Source of the DNA: JAKFEW01 sp036675505
GTDB lineage: Bacteria; Cyanobacteriota; Sericytochromatia; S15B-MN24; JAQBPE01
DNA: 64,000 bases
Assembly: GCA_036675505.1 (NCBI GenBank)
Contig: JAKFEW010000143.1
Coordinates: forward strand, 1 to 64,000
Direction: 5' to 3'
A model generated the notes under the pieces. The model saw only the letters and a program-made list of their open reading frames with translations. It made no database searches and had not been told where the DNA came from. Of the stretch, positions 23,607 through 32,091 are shown in pieces. How positions within the stretch are numbered: the first letter of the stretch is position 1; the number at the start of each line of letters is the position of its first letter. Made by a program: the position numbers and the translations under genes.

Positions 23607-24905
23607 TCAGCGTCCGGCGAGCGCCCGCGCGGCGTTGATGCGGCCCCAGCCGAACTTGTCGTCGAAGCCGCGGGCGCCGAGGTCGTCGGAGGTGCGCTCG
23701 ATGCGCTGCTTGACCTGCGCGGCCGTCAGGCCGGGCTCAGCGCTGCGCACCAGCGCGGCCAGGCCGGCCACGAACGGCGCCGCCATACTCGTGCCGTCCA
23801 TGTAGTCGTAGCGCATCTCCTTGCCCTCGGCGCGCACCACATGGACCGCCCGCGTCGGCAGCGTCGACATGATCTCCGCGCCGGGCGCCGCGACCGAAAT
23901 CCACGAGCCGTAGTTCGAGAAGTCGGCGAGCTTGTCCTGGCTGTCGGTCGCGCCGACGGCCATCACGCCGGGGTAGCCGGCGGGGTATTCCTGCGAGTTC
24001 GCGCCTTCGTTGCCCATCGCGGCGACGATCAGCACGTCTTTCGACTGGGCGTACTGGATCGCGCTCATCAGCGCGCGCGAGCCCCCCGTGCCGCCGAGGC
24101 TCATGTTCACGACCTTGGCGCCATTGTTCACAGCCCAGAGCAGGCCGGCCACGATGTCGCCGGTGTCGCCCTTGCCCTCGTTGTTCAGCACCTTCACGGG
24201 CATGATCTTGCAGTTCGGCGCGATGCCCGCGACGCCGACGCCATCGCTCGCGTTCGCGGCGATCACGCCGGATACGTGCGTGCCGTGGCCGTGGTCGTCG
24301 TCGGGGCCCGGCAGGCCTGCCAGCACACACTTGCCCGGCACGAGCGCGGCCCGGAGGTCGGGATGTTGGAGGTCGACGCCCGTGTCGATCACGGCGACGA
24401 CGAGGCGCGCGCTGCCGCCGTTGACGGGCCAGACCGCGGGCATGCCGATCTTGCGCATGCCCCATTCATCCGCGAGCAGCGAGTTGTCGGCGAGGCCGAT
24501 CGCCGCGAGGCGGCGGACCGGGGTCGCCGCGCGGGCACGCATGGGCCGGCGCGGCAGCGTGAAGATGTAGTCCGGCTCGACGAAGTCCACGGCCGGGTTG
24601 CCCTGGAGCTTGCCGACCGCGGCCTCGGCGGTGAGGCCGGTGGGCAGGCCCAGCACGCCCATGCCGAGCGCCGAGACGTCACGCACGGTGGAAAGGGCGA
24701 AGCGCTGATGGAACGAGCGGATCGCGCTCTGGCTGGCGCCGGACTTGTACTTCACGACCACCCGGTTCACGTAGCGTGGCGCCTTGGCGCTGGCCGGCGA
24801 GGTGGTCTGGATCGGGGCGAGCTCCGCATAGGGAGAGGTCATGACTCCCTTGCCGCAACCGGTGAGCAGCAGCGCGACCAGGGCGGTCGTGACGACGCGT
24901 TGCAT
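23607..24905 (-). CDS. Subtilisin-like S8 serine protease, lipoprotein
   Basis: A 432-residue protein with lipobox LLLTGC (Cys about 17) and strong ribosome site AAAGGAGG. An I9-type propeptide (residues 40-110: VNRVVVKYKSGASQSAIRSF ... DFVEPDYIF) precedes the catalytic domain. Triad: Asp in AVIDTGVDLQHPDL, His in DDHGHGTHVSGVI and Ser in DGTSMAAPFVAG; oxyanion Asn in AAMGNEGAN. Overall similar to fervidolysin-type keratinases. It is a single gene, the third lipid-anchored subtilase in the window, with a possible -10 TATAAA at 24951-24946. It is divergent from the GGDEF gene across a region with TTAA repeats. Confidence 0.94.
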   Translation of the reverse strand: MQRVVTTALVALLLTGCGKGVMTSPYAELAPIQTTSPASAKAPRYVNRVVVKYKSGASQSAIRSFHQRFALSTVRDVSALGMGVLGLPTGLTAEAAVGKLQGNPAVDFVEPDYIFTLPRRPMRARAATPVRRLAAIGLADNSLLADEWGMRKIGMPAVWPVNGGSARLVVAVIDTGVDLQHPDLRAALVPGKCVLAGLPGPDDDHGHGTHVSGVIAANASDGVGVAGIAPNCKIMPVKVLNNEGKGDTGDIVAGLLWAVNNGAKVVNMSLGGTGGSRALMSAIQYAQSKDVLIVAAMGNEGANSQEYPAGYPGVMAVGATDSQDKLADFSNYGSWISVAAPGAEIMSTLPTRAVHVVRAEGKEMRYDYMDGTSMAAPFVAGLAALVRSAEPGLTAAQVKQRIERTSDDLGARGFDDKFGWGRINAARALAGR

Positions 24906-25027
24906 GCTGCCTCCTTTCCGGTGGGTCGTGGGGGGATCCAGGGTCTTTATAGGTAATAATCAGCCTGAGCTGGAGGTAAGGTTCGTTTAAGGATCGACGC
25001 CACGGACATGATCATGGAAAGTCTGTG

Positions 25028-25042
25028 TTAAATCCTGGTTAA
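25028..25042 (+). promoter_or_regulatory. TTAA direct repeat upstream of the GGDEF gene
   Basis: TTAA at 25028-25031 and 25039-25042, exactly 11 bases apart, in the 235-base divergent region between a subtilase and the GGDEF gene. The CTGG-TTAA context of the second copy is the same as at 4124-4131. A clear -10 for the plus strand was not found. Confidence 0.45.
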
Positions 25043-25140
25043 TCCGGTCAGGATACGGCTCGCCGCACGATAAGGATCCCAGAGTGTGATTCCCTTCGAG
25101 CGGCGCCCGGCGATCAGCCGAGGCAGGAGCGACCCGAACG

Positions 25141-26829
25141 ATGCGAGTGCGGATGAAGATCGGGCACAAGCTGGGCGGCACGTTCGCCGCCATCACCCTG
25201 GCGATCGTCGCCCTGGTGACGGTGATCGTATCCGTCGTGGTCGCGGGCCAGCTGCAGGCCGAGGCCTACAAGCGCCTCAACAACGACCTGAACGTCACGC
25301 TCCGCACCTTCGACTACTTCTCGGCGGATGCGCGCAAGACGGCGCGCATGCTCGCCCAGAACGCCACCCTCGTCGCCGATCTGAGCTCGCACGACCCGAA
25401 GAGCGTGGCCCACGTATCCGAGCACCTGCACAGCCTTTCGCAAGAGGCGATCGTCAGCGTCTACGACCGCGACGGCAAGGTACTCTACGACGGCGGCGAC
25501 GTCGCCAACTTGCACAACCCGCGCCGCCACCCCGCGGCCCTCGGCCTGGCGCTCGCCGGCGAGGAGTCGAAGGGGGTCACGGTGCTGCCCACCGGCGCGC
25601 TCGCGATCGAAGCCACCGTGCCCGTCCTGCGCGGCACCGAAATCGTCGGCGCGGTCCGCGTCGGCACCAAGCTCGACGACGCGTTCGTCGACCAGCTCAA
25701 GGAAATCACCGGCCTCGAGGTCGGCATCGCGGAGGGCGTGGAGGTCGGCATCGCCGAAGGCAACTCGCTCAAGACCCGCTGGCTGGCCCAGACCATCCTC
25801 AACGACAAGCGCGGCCGCCTGACCACCGGCGTGCCGGGCGGCCTGGTGCGCGAGGCGCGCCAGAAAGCCGAGCCCGTGCGCCGCACGATCGAGATCCAGG
25901 GCGTCACCTACCTCGGGGCGATGGCGCCGCTCTACGGCCCGCTCGGCGACTTCGTCGGCACCCTGTTCGTCGGCGAGTCGATGGCCCCGCTGCAGCGCGC
26001 GGTCACCGAGACGATCGGCATGATCGTGTTGCTCGCCCTGGCGCTCGGCCTGGTCGGCGCGCTCGCGGTGAAGTGGCTCGCCAAGACCATCACGGAGCCC
26101 ATCCGCCAGCTCGCGAGCCAGTCCCACTGCATCGCCAAGGGCCAGCTCGACAAGCGGGTCGACGTGCGCACCGGCGACGAGCTGGAGCAGCTCGCCAACG
26201 CCTTCAACAAGATGTGCGACTCGCTGATCGAGATGCAATACCGCGATCAGAACGCCAACCCGCTGACCAAGCTGCCCGGCAACCTCATGATCGAGGCCGA
26301 GGTGGATCGCCGCCTCAAGGCGTGCGAGGAAGTCGCCGTGCTGTACCTCGATCTCGACCACTTCAAGGCCTTCAACGACAAGTACGGCTTCGAGCAGGGC
26401 GATCGCGTGCTCAAGCTGACGGCCGACATCCTCAAGAGCATTTGCGGCGAGAATTCGCCGTACAACACCCACTTCACCGGCCACATCGGCGGCGACGACT
26501 TCATCGTGGTGACCAGGACGCCCGCGGCCGAGGACCTCTGCCAGGTGATCTGCGCCGAGTTCGACCGCCGCGTGAAGGAGCTCTACCCGTCGGAAGACCG
26601 CGAGCGCGGCTTCATCATCAGCGTCGACCGCCAGGGCAACCGCCAGAAGTTCCCGCTCTGCTCGGTGTCGATCGCGTTGGTGGACAACGAGACGCGGACG
26701 ATCGCGGACTTCCTCGAGATCTCGAGCGTGGCGGCCGAGGTCAAGAAGGTCGCCAAGAACCTGCCCGGCAGCTCCTACGCCCGCGACCGCCGCGGCGAGC
26801 GCGACGCGGCGTTCCTCAAGGACTGGTAA
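25141..26829 (+). CDS. Membrane GGDEF protein with extracytoplasmic sensor and HAMP (putative diguanylate cyclase)
   Basis: A 562-residue protein. Helix 1 (residues about 15-37) and helix 2 (about 292-318) flank a Cache-like sensor. A HAMP linker follows (ITEPIRQLASQSHCIAKGQLDKRVDVRTGDELEQLANAFNKM), then a GGDEF domain from about residue 375. The start of that domain is NPLTKLPGN instead of the usual D-x-LT-x-L-x-NR, and the signature is GGDDF (about 450-454), so the fourth residue Glu is Asp. No RxxD inhibitory site is seen. Activity is therefore plausible but not assured. The sensor contains a tandem 8-residue duplication (EVGIAEGV). ATG 25141 has AGGAG 13 bases upstream; ATG 25153 is an alternative. 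Confidence 0.85.
   Translation: MRVRMKIGHKLGGTFAAITLAIVALVTVIVSVVVAGQLQAEAYKRLNNDLNVTLRTFDYFSADARKTARMLAQNATLVADLSSHDPKSVAHVSEHLHSLSQEAIVSVYDRDGKVLYDGGDVANLHNPRRHPAALGLALAGEESKGVTVLPTGALAIEATVPVLRGTEIVGAVRVGTKLDDAFVDQLKEITGLEVGIAEGVEVGIAEGNSLKTRWLAQTILNDKRGRLTTGVPGGLVREARQKAEPVRRTIEIQGVTYLGAMAPLYGPLGDFVGTLFVGESMAPLQRAVTETIGMIVLLALALGLVGALAVKWLAKTITEPIRQLASQSHCIAKGQLDKRVDVRTGDELEQLANAFNKMCDSLIEMQYRDQNANPLTKLPGNLMIEAEVDRRLKACEEVAVLYLDLDHFKAFNDKYGFEQGDRVLKLTADILKSICGENSPYNTHFTGHIGGDDFIVVTRTPAAEDLCQVICAEFDRRVKELYPSEDRERGFIISVDRQGNRQKFPLCSVSIALVDNETRTIADFLEISSVAAEVKKVAKNLPGSSYARDRRGERDAAFLKDW
25717..25761 (+). repeat. Tandem 24-base duplication in the sensor domain
   Basis: Unit 1 at 25717-25740 and unit 2 at 25741-25761 (21 bases shared, two silent differences) encode EVGIAEG twice in a row. 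An in-frame duplication by slippage is the simple explanation. Confidence 0.75.
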
Positions 26830-26844
26830 GCCCCCGATCTACCG

Positions 26845-26877
26845 CGACGGCCGCCCCTTGGGGCGGCCGTCGGTCTT
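26845..26877. terminator. Terminator between convergent GGDEF and epimerase genes
   Basis: Stem CGACGGCCGCCCC (26845-26857) / GGGGCGGCCGTCG (26860-26872) with a very tight loop, followed by GTCTTT on the plus strand. Confidence 0.75.
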
Positions 26878-27648
26878 TCAGCCCGCATCGTCGAACAGGT
26901 CGACCTCCTGCGGGAAGAAATCATCTTGCGGCGCGTAGCCCACGGCCTGCCTGGTCGAGCCGAGCTCCATGCGCTTGAAGCGGTTGTCCGAGAGCCCATG
27001 CAGCACCGCGTAGCCGAGCTCGCTGGGCGCCATGACGCAGCGATGCAGCAGCTGGCACAGATCGCGCTGGCTGACGGAGATGGCCTGCGCGCCGGGCTCG
27101 GCCTCCCTGCGGTGTTTCGCCACCTCCGCGTCCGGCACGTACCCGCCGATGCGCACCGCCAGGCAGGACATGCCATGGCGGTGGTGGTACACGGCGCAGA
27201 GCGCCTCGCCGAAGACCTTTGTGGCGCCGTACAAGCAGTCCGGGCGCGGCGCGTCGTGCGCGTGGACCTGGTAATCGGCCGGATGGGCCAAGATCGCGTG
27301 GACGCTGCTCGCGAACACGATCCGCCGTACGCCCGCCCGCCGTGCGCCCTCGAAAAGGTGGTAGGTCCCCACGATGTTCGGCTCGATCAATTCCTCGCAA
27401 AAGTCGGCGGTAGGTTCCGGGTTGGCGGCCAGGTGGATCACGGTGTCCACGCCCTGACAGGCGGCCTCGACCACCTCGGGCTGCTCCAGCTCGACGACCC
27501 GCACGTCCTCGAAACGCGGATCGTCGAGCGGGCGGTGCACGGCCAGGCGCAGCCCGTAGGCCTCGCGCGCGTGGCCATGCCACCAGTCGCGGAAGCCGCC
27601 GCCGATCTGGCCCGCCGCGCCCGTCAGGAGCACGAGGCGTTGAATCAC
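26878..27648 (-). CDS. NAD(P)-dependent epimerase/dehydratase (uronate-dehydrogenase-like SDR)
   Basis: A 256-residue extended short-chain dehydrogenase. The Rossmann glycine motif is LTGAAGQIGGG (residues 8-18), followed by DTVIHLAANPEP, the catalytic Ser in FASSVHAI and the Tyr-x3-Lys pair in LYGATKVFGE. The length and these motifs are closest to uronate dehydrogenase / short UDP-glucose epimerase relatives that oxidise or epimerise sugars with NAD. The cupin gene upstream on the same strand (9 bases away) forms a two-gene operon, suggesting sugar-acid metabolism. Confidence 0.87.
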   Translation of the reverse strand: MIQRLVLLTGAAGQIGGGFRDWWHGHAREAYGLRLAVHRPLDDPRFEDVRVVELEQPEVVEAACQGVDTVIHLAANPEPTADFCEELIEPNIVGTYHLFEGARRAGVRRIVFASSVHAILAHPADYQVHAHDAPRPDCLYGATKVFGEALCAVYHHRHGMSCLAVRIGGYVPDAEVAKHRREAEPGAQAISVSQRDLCQLLHRCVMAPSELGYAVLHGLSDNRFKRMELGSTRQAVGYAPQDDFFPQEVDLFDDAG

Positions 27649-27657
27649 GGTTCGGGC

Positions 27658-27999
27658 TCAGGGCTCGTCGCGGCCGTGGAGCTGGTAGGGCGGGTGGGTC
27701 GCCTCGACGGCCGTGAACTCCTCCAGGATCTTGTAGGTGTGCGCCGCACCGCGCGGCACGACCCAGGAGTCGCCTGGCTCGAGGCGCACCATCTGGCCTT
27801 CGATCTCGAGCTCGGCCACGCCCGCGATCACGTAGCCGACGGTCTCGTAGTCTCGCCGGGTGATGGGCTTCGGGGCGCCGGTGGGCTCTTTTTCCCACAA
27901 ACGCATCGAGATACCCTTGCCCGAAGCCAGGTACTTCTGGCCCGCGCTCCCGCGCGGCGAATAGGCCGAGCTGACCTTCATGACGGTGGTGTCTGACAT
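27658..27999 (-). CDS. Single-domain cupin protein
   Basis: A 113-residue protein starting at ATG 27999 with GGAGGA upstream. It has cupin motif 1 (YETVGYVIAGVAELEIEGQMVRLEPGDSWVVPRGAAHTY), in which the usual His pair is largely replaced, and a short motif 2. The PGDSWVVPRGAAH block is the conserved core. Such proteins bind a metal and act on small sugars or acids, or sense ligands. It is co-transcribed with the epimerase at 26878. Confidence 0.85.
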   Translation of the reverse strand: MSDTTVMKVSSAYSPRGSAGQKYLASGKGISMRLWEKEPTGAPKPITRRDYETVGYVIAGVAELEIEGQMVRLEPGDSWVVPRGAAHTYKILEEFTAVEATHPPYQLHGRDEP

Positions 28000-28105
28000 G
28001 GGCGATCCTCCTCCGTCACCATCCTGGCCGCCCCGTCGGCCAACTGCAACCGACGAGCGGCGGCCGGGTACGAAGGATCCGCCCCCCCCTTGGAGACTAT
28101 CGTCC

Positions 28106-29248
28106 GTGAGCCGCATTCTCAAGATCCTCCTGGCCGCGATGCTGGTCGGCGGCTGCGCAGCCGCCGAGGCCAAGCGCGCGAAGAGCGGCTACGCCGACAA
28201 GTTCGGTGGCGCCGTGCCTGGCCTCTCGCAGATCCAGCTCGCGCAGTTCAAGCGCGGCAAGTCGAAGTTTTCGCGGCTTTTCACGCCCCAGACGGGGCTC
28301 GGCCCGCTGTTCAACGACAACTCCTGCCGCGTCTGCCATGGCGAGGGTGGCTCTGGCGGCCATTCAGAGCGTACGGTGACGCTGGCCGGCGCGATGCTCA
28401 ACGGCGGCCCGAGCCTGCTCGAGCACGTCGGCGGGCCGATGATCCAGGACCGCGCCGTCACCGGCTACGAGATCGAGCGGGTGCCCAAGGAGGCCACCTC
28501 CCTCAGCCACCGCATCTCGCCGCCCGTCTGGGGCCTCGGCCTGGTCGAAGCGATCCCGGAGCAGGCGCTGCTCTCCCAGATGGCGCCCAGCGACGAGAAG
28601 TTCGCGCTCGGCATCCGCGGCATCGCGAACTGGGAGAAGGGCAAGATCGGTCGCTTCGGCATGAAGGCCCAGAAGGGCACGCTCAAGTCGTTCACGGAGC
28701 AGGCGTTCAGCTGGGAACTGGGCATCTCCACGCCCGGCAAGCCCGAGGATCCGGTCCCGAACCGCCCGGCCACCAAGCCGAAGACGCCTGACATCTCTGA
28801 AGACGAGCTGCTCGACGTGGTCTTCTACCAGCGCTACCTGGGCGCCCCGCCGCGCGGGCCGATCACCCGCGAGGTGGAGGCCGGCGAGAAAGTCTTCAAG
28901 GGCAGCGGCTGCATCCACTGCCATACGCCCGCGCTCACCACCGGGACCAATGACCTCGGGATCCCCGAAGGGATGGAGGTCGCCGCGTATTCGGACTTCC
29001 TGATGCACGTCATGGACGAAGACCTCGCGGACCAGATGGTGCAAGGCGGCTCGACTGGCCAGATGTGGCGCACCTCGCCACTCTGGGGCCTGCGCCTGCG
29101 CAAGAAGTACCTGCACGACGGGCGCGCGACGGATCTCGACGAGGCGATCCAGCTCCACGGCGGCGAGGCCGCCAAGGTCGTCCAGGCCTACGTCGCGCTC
29201 TCGGACCGTGAAAAGACCTCGCTGCGTTCCTTCCTGAACTCCCTCTGA
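28106..29248 (+). CDS. Dihaem DUF1111-family c-type cytochrome, lipoprotein
   Basis: A 380-residue protein from GTG 28106 (GGAG about 10 bases upstream) with lipobox MLVGGC. Two haem c motifs are present: CRVCH (about residue 75) and CIHCH (about 270), the latter in GSGCIHCHTPAL, which is diagnostic for DUF1111 dihaem oxidoreductase-like proteins. LWGLRLRKKYLHDGRA near the C-terminus is the other family block. Likely an extracytoplasmic electron-transfer or peroxidase-like protein. It is followed after 26 bases by a DUF2330 gene on the same strand. Confidence 0.9.
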   Translation: MSRILKILLAAMLVGGCAAAEAKRAKSGYADKFGGAVPGLSQIQLAQFKRGKSKFSRLFTPQTGLGPLFNDNSCRVCHGEGGSGGHSERTVTLAGAMLNGGPSLLEHVGGPMIQDRAVTGYEIERVPKEATSLSHRISPPVWGLGLVEAIPEQALLSQMAPSDEKFALGIRGIANWEKGKIGRFGMKAQKGTLKSFTEQAFSWELGISTPGKPEDPVPNRPATKPKTPDISEDELLDVVFYQRYLGAPPRGPITREVEAGEKVFKGSGCIHCHTPALTTGTNDLGIPEGMEVAAYSDFLMHVMDEDLADQMVQGGSTGQMWRTSPLWGLRLRKKYLHDGRATDLDEAIQLHGGEAAKVVQAYVALSDREKTSLRSFLNSL

Positions 29249-29274
29249 ATCCCTCACTTTCCGGAGGCCCGCCC

Positions 29275-31020
29275 ATGCTCAGTCGCAGCGCCCGTCTCGC
29301 CACGCTCGCCGCCATTCTCGTCGCGCCTTCGGCAGTCGCGCTGCCGGCGGAGGCCTGCGGCGGCCTGTTCTGCCGGCGGGCGCCGGTCGATCAGAACGGC
29401 GAGCGGATCCTGTTCGCCTCCGACGGCAAGACCGTGACGGCGTACGTGCAGATCCAGTACCAGGGCACCGCCGAGGCGTTCTCTTGGATCGTGCCGGTGC
29501 CGACCACGCCAAAGCTCTCGGTGGGCTCCGATGCGCTGTTCACGGCTTTGCGTGCCACCACGCGGCCCCAGTTCAACCTCACGATCGACACCGAGGGCGA
29601 CTGCAAGCGCGAGGGCGGTGGCATGTTCGGCGCACCGCAGGCGGCGCCGGCCTCGGCCAAAAAGGCCAGCGGCGGGGTCGAGGTCGTGCGCCGCGAGCAG
29701 GTGGGTGCCTTCGACGCCGCCGTGCTCGACGCGACCGACGCCGAGGCGCTCAAGAAGTGGCTCAAGGACAACGATTACGACATTCCGCCGAAGGTCGACC
29801 CGCTGCTCGATCCCTACGTGGCCGGCAAGTACAAGTTCGTGGCGCTCAAGCTCGCGAACAATGCCACCACCGGCGACATCCAGCCGATCGTGATGACCTA
29901 CGAGGCCACCAAGCCGGGCATCCCGATCCGCCTGACCGGCGTCGCGGCCACGCCCGACATGAACGTGTTCGTATGGGTGCTCGGCAAGGAACGTGCCGTG
30001 CCTGAGAACTACCGCCATGCGCAGATCAACGAGGCGCGCATCGACTGGCTGGGCAGCGGCCAGAACTACCCGTCCGTGGTCACCGCGGCCATGAACGAGG
30101 CCGGCGGCCAGGCCTTCGTGACGGACTATGCCGGTGACAGTGCTGCGGTGAACCTGGGGGCGCTCAGGGCTCCCAGCGTCGACCTCGAGTCGATGAAGCA
30201 GATTTCAGAGCCCGTCGCGTTCGCGATTGCTGTGCGGAACACAGGCCTGGTGCCCGACACGGGCGGCTCGGGCTCGCCTTACATCGGCTTCCTGGCGCGG
30301 TACGTCAAAAAGCCCGCCAAGCATTGGGACACCACCGACGACGCGTTCTACCGCAACATCGCGGCCTACAAGGAGGATCTGGCGGCCGAGCAGATCGTGG
30401 CGGACGGCGCGAAGGCGGCCGAGGAGCTCGACGAGCGCTACGTTCAGCCCCCGAAGCAGGTGGCGAAGATCTTCGGCGAGCACAAGTACCTCACGGCGCT
30501 CTACACGACGCTCTCGCCCGACGAAATGACCCAGGATCCGATGTTCGTCTTCAACAAGGACCTGCCGACCGTCTCGAACATGCACGAGGCCAAGGGGGTC
30601 CGGAAGTGCTCGGGGGCGGTCACCTTCGGCAGGGCGCCCATCGAAATCACGCTGCGGAATGGCGTGACTTACAAGATCGCGGGCGGCGGCGGCAGCAGCA
30701 GCGGCCCGCGCGTGTCCATGCCGGCCGCGGCGCGTATCGAGCAGCTCAAGAGCGAAGGCGGCGCCTCCGTCATCACCGACAACAAGCCGCGCATCACCGC
30801 GGCGCTCGGCGACGTCAACGGCAGCGGCGGCCTGGTGACGATCGAAGCCGGCGGCGACGTCGTCCGCGTGGACGCGCCGAAGGGCGGCGTGTTCGGCTGT
30901 CTCGGCTGCGCCGCCACCAACACGCCGCCGATCACGCAGGGCGCGGGCGAGTTCGCCACGTTCGGCCTGCTCGCCCTCGGCTTCCTCGGCTATCGCCTGC
31001 GGCTGGGACGCCGCCGCTAG
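29275..31020 (+). CDS. DUF2330 protein with C-terminal sorting-signal-like tail
   Basis: A 581-residue protein with an N-terminal signal peptide ending in EACGGLFC, the conserved DUF2330 start. GGAGG at 29262-29266 sets the ATG. Recognisable family blocks are QIQYQGTAEAFSWIVPVP, GIPIRLTGVAATPDMNVFVWVLG, NEAGGQAFVTDYAG and LYTTLSPDEMTQDPMFVFN. The C-terminus has Cys pair GCLGCA, a hydrophobic stretch and GRRR, a layout resembling MYXO-CTERM or other processed-anchor signals. Function is not known for the family. Two paralogues lie at 37146-40902. Its stop codon is shared in a CTAG with cutA. Confidence 0.9.
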   Translation: MLSRSARLATLAAILVAPSAVALPAEACGGLFCRRAPVDQNGERILFASDGKTVTAYVQIQYQGTAEAFSWIVPVPTTPKLSVGSDALFTALRATTRPQFNLTIDTEGDCKREGGGMFGAPQAAPASAKKASGGVEVVRREQVGAFDAAVLDATDAEALKKWLKDNDYDIPPKVDPLLDPYVAGKYKFVALKLANNATTGDIQPIVMTYEATKPGIPIRLTGVAATPDMNVFVWVLGKERAVPENYRHAQINEARIDWLGSGQNYPSVVTAAMNEAGGQAFVTDYAGDSAAVNLGALRAPSVDLESMKQISEPVAFAIAVRNTGLVPDTGGSGSPYIGFLARYVKKPAKHWDTTDDAFYRNIAAYKEDLAAEQIVADGAKAAEELDERYVQPPKQVAKIFGEHKYLTALYTTLSPDEMTQDPMFVFNKDLPTVSNMHEAKGVRKCSGAVTFGRAPIEITLRNGVTYKIAGGGGSSSGPRVSMPAAARIEQLKSEGGASVITDNKPRITAALGDVNGSGGLVTIEAGGDVVRVDAPKGGVFGCLGCAATNTPPITQGAGEFATFGLLALGFLGYRLRLGRRR

Positions 31021-31328
31021 CCGACGCGGACTTCGGCGTCGACCCACGCGGCGTAGGCCGGATGCACGGCCTCCACGTCCACCACCGCGATCTCGGGCAC
31101 CGCGTAGGGATGCAGCTCGCGGATCCGCGCCATCAACGCGGCGACGCCGTCGTCGCGTGTCTTGAAGATCAGCAGCACCTCGCCGTCGGTGGTGAGGCGG
31201 CCCTCCCACCAGTAGGTGCTCACCACGCCGGGCAGGCGGTTGCAGCAGGCCGCCAGGCGTTCCTGAACGAGCGCGCGGGCGAGGCTGTCGGCCTCGCCCG
31301 CGGAGCACGTGGACAGGACGAGCTTCAC
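31017..31328 (-). CDS. cutA: Divalent-cation tolerance protein CutA
   Basis: A 103-residue protein of normal CutA length starting with GTG directly after the regulator's TAG (TAGGTG). Signature segments: STCSAGEADSLARALVQERLAACCNRLPGV, YWWEGRLTTDGEVLLIFKT and ELHPYAVPEI. CutA forms a trimer related to PII proteins; its link to copper tolerance is debated. It is probably co-transcribed with the response regulator. Convergent with the DUF2330 gene, with overlapping stops. Confidence 0.94.
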   Translation of the reverse strand: MKLVLSTCSAGEADSLARALVQERLAACCNRLPGVVSTYWWEGRLTTDGEVLLIFKTRDDGVAALMARIRELHPYAVPEIAVVDVEAVHPAYAAWVDAEVRVG

Positions 31329-32072
31329 CTACCCGACCGTCGACTCGGAGCTCGATGCCGCGGCCGGCGGCACGCTCGCCGAATAGTTCTGGAACATGTA
31401 ACCGGTGCCACGCGCCGTCAGGATCAGCTCGGGGGCCGAGGGGTCGTCCTCCAGCTTGCTGCGCAGGCGGCTGATGTGGACGTCGACCACGCGCGTGTCG
31501 CTGTACTGGCTGAGGCGATAGCCCCACACCTGGTGCAGGATCTCGCTTCGCGAGTAGGCGCGGCCGGGGTTGGTGGCGAGCAGCTCGAGCAGGTTGAACT
31601 CCATCTCGGTCAGCTTCACCTTGTCGCCACCCTTGAGCACCTGGCGCTTGCCGGTGTCGATCGTGAGCTTGTCGACGTTGATGACGGTTTGCTTGGCCTG
31701 GTCGGTATGCGTGCGCCGCAGGACGGCCTTGATGCGCGCCTCGAGCTCACGCGGGCTGAACGGCTTGACGACGTAGTCGTCGGCGCCGAGCTCCAGGGCC
31801 GCGATGCGGTCCGTGATATCGCCCTTCGCCGTCAGCATGATGATCGGCGTGGTCATGTTCTTCCGCAACTCGCGGCACACCTCGAACCCGTCCATCTTGG
31901 GCATCATCACGTCCAGCACGATGAGGCTGGGGTTGTGGGTGGCCGCCTGCTCGAGGGCTTCGACGCCGTCCGCGGCCGTGATGACCTCGTAGCCGGCCAG
32001 CTTGAGGCGGGTCTCGACGATCTGACGGATGCTGGCCTCGTCGTCAATCACCAGGATCTTCTGTCTATCCAT
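31329..32072 (-). CDS. OmpR/PhoB-family response regulator, RpaB-like
   Basis: A 247-residue protein. The receiver has D10, D11, phospho-acceptor D54 (LIVLDVMMPKMDG) and a VVKPFSPRELEARI block; the winged-helix output domain has EMEFNLLELLATNPGRAYSR and DTRVVDVHISRLRSKLEDDPSAPELILTARGTGYMF. The TRLKLAGYEVITAADG and DDPSxPELILTARGTGY stretches match cyanobacterial RpaB closely, and this is the best lineage marker here. No histidine kinase is adjacent. It is a candidate for binding the TTAA repeats described elsewhere. GGGGAG precedes ATG 32072. Confidence 0.93.
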   Translation of the reverse strand: MDRQKILVIDDEASIRQIVETRLKLAGYEVITAADGVEALEQAATHNPSLIVLDVMMPKMDGFEVCRELRKNMTTPIIMLTAKGDITDRIAALELGADDYVVKPFSPRELEARIKAVLRRTHTDQAKQTVINVDKLTIDTGKRQVLKGGDKVKLTEMEFNLLELLATNPGRAYSRSEILHQVWGYRLSQYSDTRVVDVHISRLRSKLEDDPSAPELILTARGTGYMFQNYSASVPPAAASSSESTVG

Positions 32073-32091
32073 TGTCTCCCCTCGCTAGCGG

